DNA of 33,732 nucleotides from Gemmatimonadaceae bacterium (GTDB lineage: Bacteria; Gemmatimonadota; Gemmatimonadetes; Gemmatimonadales; Gemmatimonadaceae), in contig JAICLZ010000046.1 in NCBI GenBank assembly GCA_025929535.1, positions 1-33,732 of the forward strand. Direction: 5' to 3'. The translations under genes and the position numbers were made by a program. Below, one piece after another: positions 14,746-23,874 of the stretch. The notes below the pieces were generated by a model, which saw nothing but the letters and a program-made list of their open reading frames with translations, ran no database searches and had not been told where the DNA came from. Numbering within the stretch: position 1 is the first letter of the stretch; each line of letters opens with the position of its first letter.

Positions 14746-16530
14746 TCAGGGGCGTGCACCGAGCGCATGCACGGCGTACCAGGCGCACCACGCGAGCAGA
14801 CCGGCGAGCGACGCATCGCCGCCGTTGAGGAGCGCCTTTCCTTCGGCGTCCACCACCTCGGCGGCGAGACCATTGTCGAGTGGCGCGCGGCGCAGCCACT
14901 GCAATACCGTGCCCGCTTCCGGGCCCATCAGGCGGGCGCACTGCTGCGCGAGCAGATGCGGCTCGGTTCCAACACCTTTTACGGTACGGCGATAGGCGGA
15001 GTCGTGCCGCTCGATCGCGTCGTACACCGGCAGCCAATACGCCGACGCGTGGGCATCGTCCTCGATCACCTGATGTCCCGCGAGATCGATTGCCGATGCG
15101 AAGGTGAGCTTTCCGCTCTGCTCTACCGCGAAATGACGGCGAAGCGCGGCACGCACCGCCTCGGGGTCTTCCACCTTCCTGGCCGTTTCCTCATCAAGTG
15201 TGCGGCGGAAGATGTCGAGCGCCTGCGCGACGACCGCGTTGCCGTGCAGTGTGAACGGATGCGGCGCGGGTGCCCCCGAGAGTGACACTTCGGTCCTGTA
15301 CAGCGGCACGTGCAGATCGCGGCGCTCGGCCAGATCATCCCACGATGCATAGAGCGTTTCGGCGATCACCGGCTCGTCGACGATCTGGTCATCCGCGGTC
15401 TCGCGAATGTAGCGATCGGTGGCGAGTGCGAACGAAGCAAGCCCTTCCAGCGAGAAGCCGGGCTCGAAGAGAGTGCCATCCAGATAGTGGACGCCGAGCC
15501 CCGGCGCGTAGCCGTGCAGCTCGCTCGCGCGCAGCAGCAGCTCGCGCGCGAGCGGTGGATCGGCGAGCTGGATCGCGGGCAGCGTCCACGAGAGCGCCTC
15601 CCAGTCTCGAACGGTGATGCCATTGCCGTTCCACGGAGCGCGGCTCCGCACCAGATAGAAGTGGGCGTCGTCGATCGCCCGGCCGGACGCGTAGAAATAC
15701 GAAAAGAGCAGATTGCGATTGATCAGCCGGTCCATGCCATCATGGCCGACGGTCTGCTCCATTCTCTGGAGAGCTTCGCGGGTGATGGTGAGCAGCTCGC
15801 GCGATCCGCGGCGACGCATCGATGCCACCGTGGCCTCGGCACCATCGCGCTCCGGGCCCGCGGCGATGAAGAACGCGACGCCGCCCGCTGCTCCTGCCGA
15901 GACCTCGATGTCGCGGCCCAGGGCGAAGCCCGGGGCTCGGCCTCCCTGCACCGTCAGGCGCGCGTCTCCATCGGCCGCGATCGCGAGCGCCGCGAAGCCA
16001 GGCTGCGCGGAGCCCTCGAGCACGACCACGTGCTCATCCGCCTCGATGACCCGGTGCGCATCATCGGCGGCACGCGCCGAGCGCACGCGCAGCTGGCGGT
16101 GCCCGAGCATTCCCTCGAGCGAGATCGCGATCCGCGCGGAGGCACTGCCACGATTCTCCACACTGATCGCGTACACGGCGCCCGCGAGATCCGCATCGCG
16201 GCCGTGCGGCGCGAACAGCGTGCCGCGCACCACGAGCCCGTCCACGGCGCAGGCGAAGGTCGGGATCCAGCCGAGCGCACGCTCCCAGGCGAGCTCCAGC
16301 GACGCGAGCTCCCGCACGGTGCCGTTGATGGCGATCGTCGGGCGGAGGAGCGGCGTACCGTTCCCGGTGAGAAAGTCCGGCGACCCGGCGAATTCGAGAG
16401 CGGCGCGAGCACCGCGATGCAGAACGCCGAGCGCGTGAAGGGAGCCATCCGCCGGATGGATGCACGGCAGCGACAGCCAGTGGTTGCCGGTCACCTGCCA
16501 GGGCATCGCGGGGATCGGTATCTGTTTCAC
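14746..16530 (-). CDS. Glycoside hydrolase-like protein, six-hairpin glycosidase superfamily
   Basis: This 594-residue cytoplasmic protein appears to have an N-terminal beta-sandwich domain (about 1-230) and a C-terminal alpha/alpha barrel (about 250-590), the layout of six-hairpin glycosidases such as glucoamylase-like, GH63-like and trehalase-like enzymes. Supportive phrases are RNLLFSYFYASGRAIDD, GNGITVRDWEALSW with acidic candidates, HYLDGTLFEPGFS, and DDAHASAYWLPVYDA. No signal peptide is present. I cannot assign the family or sugar; it might be a maltose, trehalose or oligosaccharide hydrolase. The start is GTG (16530), with no clear ribosome site; ATG at residue 9 is an alternative. 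It lies downstream of nothing on its strand and divergent from the next gene. Confidence 0.7.
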   Translation of the reverse strand: MKQIPIPAMPWQVTGNHWLSLPCIHPADGSLHALGVLHRGARAALEFAGSPDFLTGNGTPLLRPTIAINGTVRELASLELAWERALGWIPTFACAVDGLVVRGTLFAPHGRDADLAGAVYAISVENRGSASARIAISLEGMLGHRQLRVRSARAADDAHRVIEADEHVVVLEGSAQPGFAALAIAADGDARLTVQGGRAPGFALGRDIEVSAGAAGGVAFFIAAGPERDGAEATVASMRRRGSRELLTITREALQRMEQTVGHDGMDRLINRNLLFSYFYASGRAIDDAHFYLVRSRAPWNGNGITVRDWEALSWTLPAIQLADPPLARELLLRASELHGYAPGLGVHYLDGTLFEPGFSLEGLASFALATDRYIRETADDQIVDEPVIAETLYASWDDLAERRDLHVPLYRTEVSLSGAPAPHPFTLHGNAVVAQALDIFRRTLDEETARKVEDPEAVRAALRRHFAVEQSGKLTFASAIDLAGHQVIEDDAHASAYWLPVYDAIERHDSAYRRTVKGVGTEPHLLAQQCARLMGPEAGTVLQWLRRAPLDNGLAAEVVDAEGKALLNGGDASLAGLLAWCAWYAVHALGARP

Positions 16531-16664
16531 GTCGTATGGATGAGGGAAGCACGCAGGCGGCGCATCCGGCCCGCTAAAACATCATTGCGCCGCTCCCTAC
16601 TGGCAATGCGCGCGATCGGCCATCGTTCAGGAACGCACGCGGATCGGTTGACATCCGATCGCGT

Positions 16665-17894
16665 GTGGTGACAGTCTCCAGCGGCCCGCGCGCCTGCGCG
16701 ACCGCCTCTTTTCGCGCCTCGAACCCACTTCGCGTGCCTTTCGCTCTCCCGCGCACTCGCGCGCTCCTTGGCTCATTGGCGGTCATCGTATTCATCTCGC
16801 TTCCGGCGCAGGCGCAAGCCGTTCTCGGATTTGGCGAGGACGCAACGGCGGCGCCGGCGGGGGCGCTTCGCCTGCGACTCTCCAACGATTGGCATCGCAC
16901 GAGCACGAATGACTTCGCCAACGACACGAGCTACGATGCGGACAGGCAGTTCCGCGCCTCGACGATCGCGATCGACGTGGGCGTGCTGAAGCGATTTTCG
17001 ATCGGAGCGACTGTTCCGTGGGTGACCACGAAGGTGCTCACGTTCGTGTCCTCGCCGCATCCGCATGGAAACGTGACGGAGACGCTGCTGGACACGCTTC
17101 TCGACAAGAGCCACAACGGCTGGGGCAACATCGAGGCATTCGGCAAAATCGTATGGCTGGGCGAGCCCGGGCAGCAGGAGCGGCTCGCGCTGCGAAAGGG
17201 AGTGCACGTGCGAAGCGCGATCGTGGGTGGCGCGCTCCTCGGAACGGGGATTTCGAGCGACCCCGCGGATCCGTTCTCGACCGGCACGAGCGACCGCGCA
17301 CGAGCGCTCGTCGCGCGCTCGGCCACCGATCTCACCGTCGGCGCGCACTTCTTTGCCTCGGCCGTGGGACGCTATGAGAAGCCCTTTTCCGACAACGTGC
17401 TCGTGGCCGTACACCCCGGGGACAATCCGTTCGCGACTGATGCGGTAGCGTTCCTCGCGCAGCGAAAGCTCGGCAGCTCGTACGAGCTCGAGCTGACGCC
17501 TCGCTATCAGCTCGGCCGGTATTTCGCGGTGGGACTTCAGTACCGGTATCACCACGGAGCGCAGGCCTCGTACACGGGCACGACCACAACGACGGTGGCC
17601 GATCAGCCGGTCACACTCGACGCATCGACGTTGAACGCCGGAACGGAGCTCACGGAGCATCGCGTGGGATTCGGCATCGTGTACTCCGCGGTGGACGCGT
17701 ACACGCGCAACCGCTCGCGCATCCCGATGGAGGTGACGTTCGAGCACTACAACGTGGTCTCGGTCTCCGGCAGCCGGCCGAAGGATTCACAGACGGTGTT
17801 CTCAGTACGCTTCTTTCGGCGCATGTGGGGAGCGGAATTCAAGCCGCCGCCAAAAGTCAGACAAACCCCTTCGCTCGAGCCGTCTGCTCCCTAG
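16665..17894 (+). CDS. Exported beta-barrel-like protein of unknown function
   Basis: I do not recognise a named family. The protein has a signal peptide (LLGSLAVIVFISLPAQAQA) and then long alternating strands ending in aromatic residues (LRLRLSNDWHR, FSIGATVPWV, YELELTPRYQLGRYFAVGLQYRYHH), as in outer membrane barrels or transporters of the transport-and-sensing type. The last barrel-like strand is VFSVRFFRRMW, followed by a Pro-rich tail of about 20 residues, unusual for a barrel C-terminus. Start is uncertain: GTG at 16665 gives 409 residues, while GTG at 16734 places the signal peptide at the N-terminus (386 residues) and is more sensible. It is divergent from the glycosidase-like gene and stands alone. 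Confidence 0.75.
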   Translation: MVTVSSGPRACATASFRASNPLRVPFALPRTRALLGSLAVIVFISLPAQAQAVLGFGEDATAAPAGALRLRLSNDWHRTSTNDFANDTSYDADRQFRASTIAIDVGVLKRFSIGATVPWVTTKVLTFVSSPHPHGNVTETLLDTLLDKSHNGWGNIEAFGKIVWLGEPGQQERLALRKGVHVRSAIVGGALLGTGISSDPADPFSTGTSDRARALVARSATDLTVGAHFFASAVGRYEKPFSDNVLVAVHPGDNPFATDAVAFLAQRKLGSSYELELTPRYQLGRYFAVGLQYRYHHGAQASYTGTTTTTVADQPVTLDASTLNAGTELTEHRVGFGIVYSAVDAYTRNRSRIPMEVTFEHYNVVSVSGSRPKDSQTVFSVRFFRRMWGAEFKPPPKVRQTPSLEPSAP

Positions 17895-17903
17895 CGCGAC
17901 GCG

Positions 17904-18345
17904 CAGTGACTTCCGTTGCCACCCAAAGAAACAACGCTTTCCAGGCGCACGGCCCCGCAGCCGAGCACGGAAGTGATGCGTTTTCTCATCCGTCAAATCC
18001 GTTCAATTCGTATTTCCAAAGCAGTTAGCGCTGAGCACTGCTCGCCCCTTGCCCTGTAACGGCAACAGCCGCTCGGGCTGGCTCATACAATTTTGAGATA
18101 CGGATAACAAACGGATTGAAAACGGATTGAACGGAGACGGCGAGACTCTACGATTTCCATCGTCATCGCGCGGGAGCAAAGACAACCCATTTTTGACTGG
18201 AAACGGCAGGGGCGTAGAGCGCTTCAGTGACTTCGGTTGCCAACCAAAAAGAGACCGCTCCCCATGCGCCCAGCCCCCTCGCGCGGCACCGAATCAATCC
18301 GTCTTCTCATCCGTCAAATCCGTTCAATTCGTATTTCCAAAATGG
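17904..18345 (+). repeat. Tandem duplication (321-bp period) of a dispersed ATCCGT-rich element
   Basis: Two copies start with CAGTGACTTC at 17904 and 18225. They align without net gaps for about 118 bp, and a 38-bp stretch starting TTCTCATCCGTC is identical at 17983-18020 and 18304-18341. Copy A also contains a second block with CTCGGGCTGGCTC (18073-18085) ending in repeated ACGGAT motifs by 18136. Copy B lacks that block but shares the later TTTxxGACTGxAAACGxCAGG segment at about 18372. No transposase is present. The whole 532-bp gap between the convergent OMP-like gene and recN is made mostly of these repeats. Confidence 0.85.
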
Positions 18346-18380
18346 TTGATGCCCGAATCGTGCGCGCCCGATTTCGGACT

Positions 18381-18405
18381 GAAAACGACAGGCGACCAGG
18401 CCGCC
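18381..18405 (-). terminator. Weak intrinsic terminator candidate after recN
   Basis: On the minus strand GGCGGC-CTG-GTCGCC (18405-18391) forms a 6-bp stem with one G-U pair, followed by TGTCGTTTTC. It starts about 20 bp after the recN stop and may end the long superoperon. It overlaps the repeat segment. Confidence 0.35.
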
Positions 18406-18426
18406 CTCACCTCGGTCGCACGCGCG

Positions 18427-20145
18427 CTATCGCTTCTTCGCGAGCTTGCGCGCCGTCCGGGGCAGCGGCTCCGTCGGCTCGTGTGCGGCGTTCAGCAGCT
18501 CGCGCGCGTGGGCGAGGCTCACGCCGCTTTCGGGATCGCCGCCAAGCATGCGTGCGACTTCGATCACGCGCTCGTGGCCTTCGACGACGCGGGTATCCGC
18601 AGTGGTGATGCCGCCGCGCGCGCCTTTCTCCACCACGATGTGATGGTGTGCACGCGCCGCGATCTGCGGGAGGTGCGTGATCGCGAGCACCTGATGATGT
18701 CCGGCGACGCGACGCATCGTATCGCCCACCTGCAATCCGATTTTTCCGCCGATGCCCGCATCGACTTCATCGAACACCAGGGTCGGCACGCGATCGAGGC
18801 GGGCGAGAATAGTCTTGAGCGCGAGCATCACCCGGGAGAGCTCTCCGCCCGAGGCCACGCGCGCGAGCGGGCGCGACTCGTGGCCGCGATTGAGCGCGAT
18901 CCGCAGCTCGATGTCCTCGGCGCCGACCGCACCGATCTCCGCGCGCGGGCGCATACTCACGTCGAGGCGACCATCGGGCATCCCGAGCTCCGGGAGCACG
19001 GCATCGACCTCTTTCGCCAGCCGCGACGCCGCATCGTGCCGGAGCCGGGTGAGCTCCGCCGCGGCGCCCGCGAGCGAGGTTTGAGCCTCCTCGCGTCTGC
19101 GCTCGAGTTGGCGGAGATCGAGCGCGCCACTGTCCACGAGATCGAGCTCCGTGCGCGCAACGCGCGCGGTCTCCGCGACGGCCTCGAGCGAAGGGCCGTA
19201 TTTCTTCGTGAGCCGAAAGATCAGATCGCGCCGGCGCTGAACTTCGCCGAGACGGGCCGGATCGAGATCGACGTTGCGGCCATAGTCATCGAGCTCGCGT
19301 GCAAGCTCCTGCAGCGAATAGAATGCGCTGTCGTACAGCTCCTGCAGACGCGCGAGCGAGGCATCGATGCGCTGAATGGCGGCGAGAGAGCGCTGCATGT
19401 GACCGAGGTTTTCGAGCACCGCACCCTCTTCCCCCTCGAGCATGCCGCTCATCCCGCCCGCGAGCGATTTGAGCTGTTCGGCGTGCTCGAGCCGCCGCGC
19501 TTCCTCCTCGAGCGACACGTCCTCGCCGGCCTTGAGCTGCGCCTCATCGATCTCCGAAACGAGGTGGCGCAGGTAGTCCGCCCGCCGCTCCGCCTCCGCC
19601 TTGCGCGCGCTGAGCGACTGGATCTCGCGCGCGATCGTGAGCACCTCCTCGTGCGCGGCGCGCACGCGCGCGGCCACCGCCGTCGCCGCTCCGAACGCAT
19701 CGACGATCGCGCGCTGCGATTCCTCATCGAGCAGCGTCTGCGCCTCGTGCTGCCCGTGCAGGCTCACGAGTGCGCGCCCGATCTCCGCGAGCACCGCGGC
19801 CGTCGTCGTCGCGCTGTTGATCCACGCACGCGTCCGCCCGCTCGAAACGATCTCGCGCCGAAGAACGACGGTCGCGGGATCCTCCACATCCACGCCGCGC
19901 GCATCGAGTAATGTGATCAGCTCGGCGTCGCCAGACACATCGAAGATGCCTTCCACCGACGCCTTCTCCGAACCTGTGCGAATCAGATCCGTGGCGCCGC
20001 GCTCGCCCAGCAAAAATCCGAGGGCGCCGACGATGATCGACTTCCCGGCGCCGGTCTCGCCGGTGAGCACGTTGAAACCGGCTGCCAACGGCAACGTGAG
20101 CGCGTCGATGATCGCGAAGTTGCGAATGCGCAGCTCAGTCAGCAC
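18427..20145 (-). CDS. recN: DNA repair protein RecN
   Basis: RecN is an SMC-like ATPase that acts early in double-strand break repair. The 572-residue protein has Walker A GETGAGKS (29-36), a Q-loop-like region, a long coiled coil broken in the middle (about 150-370), the ABC signature VASGGELSRVMLALK and Walker B TLVFDEVDAGIGG, then an ITHLPQIAA switch. The start is taken as GTG at 20145: it gives the family N-terminus LTELRIRNFAII, has GAGGAG just upstream, and overlaps the end of nadK by 11 bases. An ATG at 20220 lies deeper inside nadK and is rejected. nadK-recN adjacency is common. Confidence 0.95.
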   Translation of the reverse strand: MLTELRIRNFAIIDALTLPLAAGFNVLTGETGAGKSIIVGALGFLLGERGATDLIRTGSEKASVEGIFDVSGDAELITLLDARGVDVEDPATVVLRREIVSSGRTRAWINSATTTAAVLAEIGRALVSLHGQHEAQTLLDEESQRAIVDAFGAATAVAARVRAAHEEVLTIAREIQSLSARKAEAERRADYLRHLVSEIDEAQLKAGEDVSLEEEARRLEHAEQLKSLAGGMSGMLEGEEGAVLENLGHMQRSLAAIQRIDASLARLQELYDSAFYSLQELARELDDYGRNVDLDPARLGEVQRRRDLIFRLTKKYGPSLEAVAETARVARTELDLVDSGALDLRQLERRREEAQTSLAGAAAELTRLRHDAASRLAKEVDAVLPELGMPDGRLDVSMRPRAEIGAVGAEDIELRIALNRGHESRPLARVASGGELSRVMLALKTILARLDRVPTLVFDEVDAGIGGKIGLQVGDTMRRVAGHHQVLAITHLPQIAARAHHHIVVEKGARGGITTADTRVVEGHERVIEVARMLGGDPESGVSLAHARELLNAAHEPTEPLPRTARKLAKKR

Positions 20146-21004
20146 CGATCTCCTCGTCGCGCTCGCGGAGTCCTCCCCACCCCAGCTTTCGCCGCATGCG
20201 GGAGAAGAACGTGCCGTCACGAAAGGTGACCACGAGCACCGGCTTGTCCGCGCGCCGCACAGTGAGCGTGTCGCCCGGAAAAAACGGCGCGCCTACCTGG
20301 CCATCGATCGTCACCAGCAGCTCGTCGGGTCCCGTATCCACCTGCACCGTGACTTCGGCGTGCGGCGGAAGCACGACGGGGCGAATCGCGAGAGTGTGTG
20401 GTGAGATCGGCGTGAGGATCAGCGACTCGACCGTAGGCACCACGATGGGCCCGCCAGCCGACAGACTGTACCCGGTCGACCCCGTGGGCGAGGAGATGAT
20501 CACGCCGTCCGCGGCATACGCGCTCATCAGCTCTCCGTTCACCGAAGCGCGGAGCGTGAACACGCGCGCGAATCCACCCTTGTGCACCACCACGTCGTTG
20601 AGCGCGCGCCACCGCGGCTCGGGATGCCGTGTGGTCCAGGCCTCGAGCGTCATCCGCTTCTGCACGAGATAGTCGCCGGCCGCGAGCCGTTCCATCGCGA
20701 GCTCCATGTCCTCGCGCGCGCACGCCGTGAGGAAGCCGAGGCGCCCGAGATTGACGCCGAGGACGGGGATCTGCCGGCCTGCGACGAGTCGCGCGCCGCG
20801 CAGCATCGTGCCGTCGCCGCCGAGCGTGAGGAGCGCGTCGATGCGAGCGGGGTCACTCAACAGCTCGGCCGTGCTCACGATTCCGTGCAGCTCCGGCTCG
20901 AACACGGGAGTGATCGCCAGCGGCGGCGCGAGCGCGATGAGCCGCTCGAGTACCCCCGGAAGCCCATCGTAGCTCAGATTGCCGATCACCCCGAGACGAA
21001 TCAC
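20135..21004 (-). CDS. nadK: NAD kinase
   Basis: NAD kinase phosphorylates NAD+ to NADP+ with ATP or polyphosphate in the cytoplasm. The 289-residue protein has the GGDGT motif (62-66) with the catalytic Asp, NLGRLGFL (about 85-92), and the substrate-binding SPTGSTGYSLSAGGP segment. The start is GTG at 21004, whose bases overlap the dxs TGA as GTGA, so translation is coupled to dxs. It directly precedes recN. Confidence 0.95.
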   Translation of the reverse strand: MIRLGVIGNLSYDGLPGVLERLIALAPPLAITPVFEPELHGIVSTAELLSDPARIDALLTLGGDGTMLRGARLVAGRQIPVLGVNLGRLGFLTACAREDMELAMERLAAGDYLVQKRMTLEAWTTRHPEPRWRALNDVVVHKGGFARVFTLRASVNGELMSAYAADGVIISSPTGSTGYSLSAGGPIVVPTVESLILTPISPHTLAIRPVVLPPHAEVTVQVDTGPDELLVTIDGQVGAPFFPGDTLTVRRADKPVLVVTFRDGTFFSRMRRKLGWGGLRERDEEIGAD

Positions 21005-22893
21005 CCGGCAACCGCTTCGGTCTCGAGGAGCGCACGCACGCGCCGCGCGATGCCCGCCGCGTCGAGTCCCGTGGAGGCGAGCTGCGACTTGCGCGGCGCC
21101 TGCTCGACGTAGCGATCGGGCACCCCGTGCACGCCCACGCGCACCGCGGGATCGATCTGGCCGATGATGGTGCTCATGTACGCCCCGAAGCCGTTCACCA
21201 TCGTCCCTTCCTCGACGACGAGGACGTGCGGATGCTGTCCGACGACCGCGGTGAGCGTCACCTCATCGAACGGTTTGAGGAATCTGCAGTTCACGACGGT
21301 GGGATCGATGCCGTGCGCGGCCAGTGCCTCGGCAGCCGCAAGCGCCGGCAGCACCATCGTTCCCACGGCAAGGATGGCGATATCCTGTCCCTGGCGCAGC
21401 ACCTCCCAGGTGCCGAACGGTACGGGCGGAATGTCCGTTGCCGAGATCGGAACGTCAGGCGAGACATCGCGCGGGTAGCGAAGGCACATCGGTCCGGCCG
21501 TGTACGACAGGCCCGTGCGCAGGAGCGCGAGCATCTCTGTGCCGTTCTTCGGTGCCGTCACGATCATCCCCGGCACCGCGAGCATGTACGCGATGTCGTA
21601 GAGCCCCATGTGCGTGGGACCATCCTCGCCCACGAGCCCCGCGCGATCCATGCAGAACACCACGGGAAGCTGCTGCAGCGCGACGTCGTGGATGACGTTG
21701 TCGTACGCGCGCTGGAGGAAGGTGGAATAGATGGCGACGACGGGCTTGATGTCGCGCGTCGCGAGGCCGGCGGCAAAGGTGACCGCGTGTCCCTCGGCGA
21801 TGCCGACGTCGAAGAAGCGATCCGGTATCGCGGCGGCGAACACGCTCGTCCCCGTTCCCGCGGGCATCGCGGCGGTGATGGCCACGACCGAGGTGTCCTG
21901 CGTCGCGAGCTCGGTGAGCCCCTTCCCGAACACGGCGGTATACGCCGGATTCGCCGCCGCTGCCGCCTTCTTCTGCTTGCCGGTGGATGGATCGTGGCCC
22001 GCCGGAAGCGCATGCCATTTTTCGTGATGCTCGCCTGCTGGAAATCCCTTTCCCTTTTTCGTGATCACGTGCACGAGCCGCGGCGTGCGCATCCCTTTCA
22101 CGGCCGTGAACGTGTCGACGAGCACGTCGATGTCGTGCCCATCGATCGGGCCGAAGTAGCGGAAGCCAAGCTCCTCGAAGAGCACACCCGGCGTGAGAAA
22201 GGTCTTCACGCTCTCTTCCCATCGGCGCACCACCTGCCCCAGCACGGACAACGGACCCGGAAGCTCATCGACGACGTTTCCGATCTTGCTGCGGAGCCGG
22301 TTGTAGATCGGGTTGCGCTGGATCTGGCCGAGATATTTCGAGATCGCGCCGACGTTCGGCGCGATGGACATCTCGTTGTCGTTCAGCACGACGATGATGT
22401 CGCGGTCCGACGCCCCCGCGTTGTTGAGCCCCTCGTACGAGAGTCCGGACGTGAGCGCGCCGTCGCCCACCACCGCGAGCACGCGGAAATCCTCGTGCTT
22501 GAGATCGCGCGCCGTCGCTACCCCGAGTGCGGCGGAGATGGCGGTGGCGGCGTGCCCCGCGCCGAACACGTCGTACTCGCTTTCATCGCGCTTGAGAAAG
22601 CCCGAGATGCCTCCTTCCTGCCGCAGCGTCTCGAAGCGATCGCGGCGTCCCGTCAGCAGCTTGTGCGGGTAGGCCTGATGCCCGACGTCCCACACGAGCT
22701 GATCGCGCGGTGTGTCGAATACGTGGTGCAGCGCCACCGTGAGCTCGACCACACCGAGCCCGGCGCCGATGTGGCCGCCGGTTCGCGAGCAGATGTCGAT
22801 GAGCGTCGCCCGCACTTCGTCGCTGACGGCGCGCAGCTGATCGCGTGTGAGCGACTTGAGGTCGGCGGGAAAATTCACAGGAGGAAGCGGCAT
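21001..22893 (-). CDS. dxs: 1-deoxy-D-xylulose-5-phosphate synthase
   Basis: Dxs condenses pyruvate and glyceraldehyde-3-phosphate with thiamine diphosphate, the entry step of the non-mevalonate isoprenoid pathway. The 630-residue protein has the N-terminal THI segment DVGHQAYPHKLLTGR, the TPP/Mg motif GDGALTSG...NN, the linker with KGKGFPAGE, the transketolase-like core including DRAGLVGEDGPTH, and a C-terminal domain ending near HGVPDRYVEQA. Length is normal for the family. It follows ispA by 33 bp, an adjacency (xseB-ispA-dxs) seen in many bacteria, and is coupled to nadK. Confidence 0.97.
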   Translation of the reverse strand: MPLPPVNFPADLKSLTRDQLRAVSDEVRATLIDICSRTGGHIGAGLGVVELTVALHHVFDTPRDQLVWDVGHQAYPHKLLTGRRDRFETLRQEGGISGFLKRDESEYDVFGAGHAATAISAALGVATARDLKHEDFRVLAVVGDGALTSGLSYEGLNNAGASDRDIIVVLNDNEMSIAPNVGAISKYLGQIQRNPIYNRLRSKIGNVVDELPGPLSVLGQVVRRWEESVKTFLTPGVLFEELGFRYFGPIDGHDIDVLVDTFTAVKGMRTPRLVHVITKKGKGFPAGEHHEKWHALPAGHDPSTGKQKKAAAAANPAYTAVFGKGLTELATQDTSVVAITAAMPAGTGTSVFAAAIPDRFFDVGIAEGHAVTFAAGLATRDIKPVVAIYSTFLQRAYDNVIHDVALQQLPVVFCMDRAGLVGEDGPTHMGLYDIAYMLAVPGMIVTAPKNGTEMLALLRTGLSYTAGPMCLRYPRDVSPDVPISATDIPPVPFGTWEVLRQGQDIAILAVGTMVLPALAAAEALAAHGIDPTVVNCRFLKPFDEVTLTAVVGQHPHVLVVEEGTMVNGFGAYMSTIIGQIDPAVRVGVHGVPDRYVEQAPRKSQLASTGLDAAGIARRVRALLETEAVAG

Positions 22894-22926
22894 CGAATCT
22901 TGGTCAAGGAATGAAGCGCACGACGC

Positions 22927-23874
22927 TCAACTCGTGCGCGCGATTGCGTATCTCGCCAGCATCTCGAGCGTTGCCGTTCTCAGCCCCGCGCGCTCGAGCG
23001 CGGCACACGCGTCGTCGACCAGCGTTGCCGCGCGCTCGACCGCGCGCTCGACACCCAGCAGCATCGGATACGTGCTCTTTCGCAGCTCGACGTCGCGCCC
23101 TGCGGTCTTGCCGAGGGCGGCAGTCGTCGATGTCGCATCGAGCACGTCGTCCGCAATCTGAAAAGCCAGCCCGATCGCGTTTCCGTACGCGGTGAGCGCG
23201 TCGAGAACCGTCGTGCCGGCTCCCGCCGCAATTCCGCCAATGCGGGCGGAGGCGCTGATCAGCGCGCCCGTCTTCGCGCAGTGTATGCGCTCCAGTTGGT
23301 CGATGGACAGCGAGCTCCCCTCGCCCTCGAGATCGAGCAGCTGGCCGCCAACCATGCCGCCGCCGCCGGACGCCCGCATCAACTCTCGTACAATGGCGGC
23401 TTGGGAGGCGTTGGGCAACCCGAGCCGCGCGCCGGCATCGCAGGCCGCGCGCACGGCGAGCGGCACCATGACGACGCCCGCCGCGGTCGCGATCGCGACG
23501 CCGTGCACGCGATGCGTGGTCGGCCGCCCGCGACGCATGTCGTCATCGTCCATGCACGGCAGATCGTCGTGCACGAGCGAGTAGGCGTGCACCACCTCGA
23601 TGCATGCGGCGAGTGCGCTCGCGTCCTGCTCGCCACCGCACGCACGATAGGACGCCAGCATGAGTATGGGACGCAGCCGCTTGCCCTGCCCGAGTATGCT
23701 GTAGCGGATCGCCTCCGCCACGGGTGCGGGGAGCGCGCGGAGCGCGTCTCCCTCGCAGAGGCGGCTGAGCTCGCGGTCGACGCTCTCGCGGTCGGAGGCA
23801 AGGTCGATCCTGTCGCCTTCGACGACGCCGCCCCGCGCGTCAGCTCTCGAAGTCAGCGAGCGTGAATCCGCCAT
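22927..23874 (-). CDS. ispA: Polyprenyl diphosphate synthase, probable farnesyl diphosphate synthase
   Basis: This trans-prenyltransferase condenses isopentenyl diphosphate with allylic diphosphates. The 315-residue protein has the first Asp-rich motif DDLPCMD with DDDMRRGRPT after it, GQLLDLEGE, KTGALI, and the second Asp-rich motif QIADDVLD. The residues before the first motif (HAYSLVH) match E. coli IspA, which makes farnesyl diphosphate, so C15 is the best guess; C20 is possible. The ATG at 23874 has a GAGGA site and lies inside the end of xseB (35-bp overlap). Dxs downstream places it in isoprenoid synthesis. Confidence 0.93.
   Translation of the reverse strand: MADSRSLTSRADARGGVVEGDRIDLASDRESVDRELSRLCEGDALRALPAPVAEAIRYSILGQGKRLRPILMLASYRACGGEQDASALAACIEVVHAYSLVHDDLPCMDDDDMRRGRPTTHRVHGVAIATAAGVVMVPLAVRAACDAGARLGLPNASQAAIVRELMRASGGGGMVGGQLLDLEGEGSSLSIDQLERIHCAKTGALISASARIGGIAAGAGTTVLDALTAYGNAIGLAFQIADDVLDATSTTAALGKTAGRDVELRKSTYPMLLGVERAVERAATLVDDACAALERAGLRTATLEMLARYAIARTS

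Noticed and set aside
17895-18426. Insertion sequence or integron remnant
   Set aside because: Repeats are present, but there is no transposase or integrase frame and no clear attC structure.
18127-19911. 594-codon open frame antisense to recN
   Set aside because: recN has all catalytic motifs on the other strand. The antisense product is Arg/His/Glu-rich without domains, as expected for shadow frames in GC-rich DNA.
21127-22914. 595-codon open frame antisense to dxs
   Set aside because: It mirrors dxs codon structure, lacks any recognisable domain and is rich in Arg/His/Asp.
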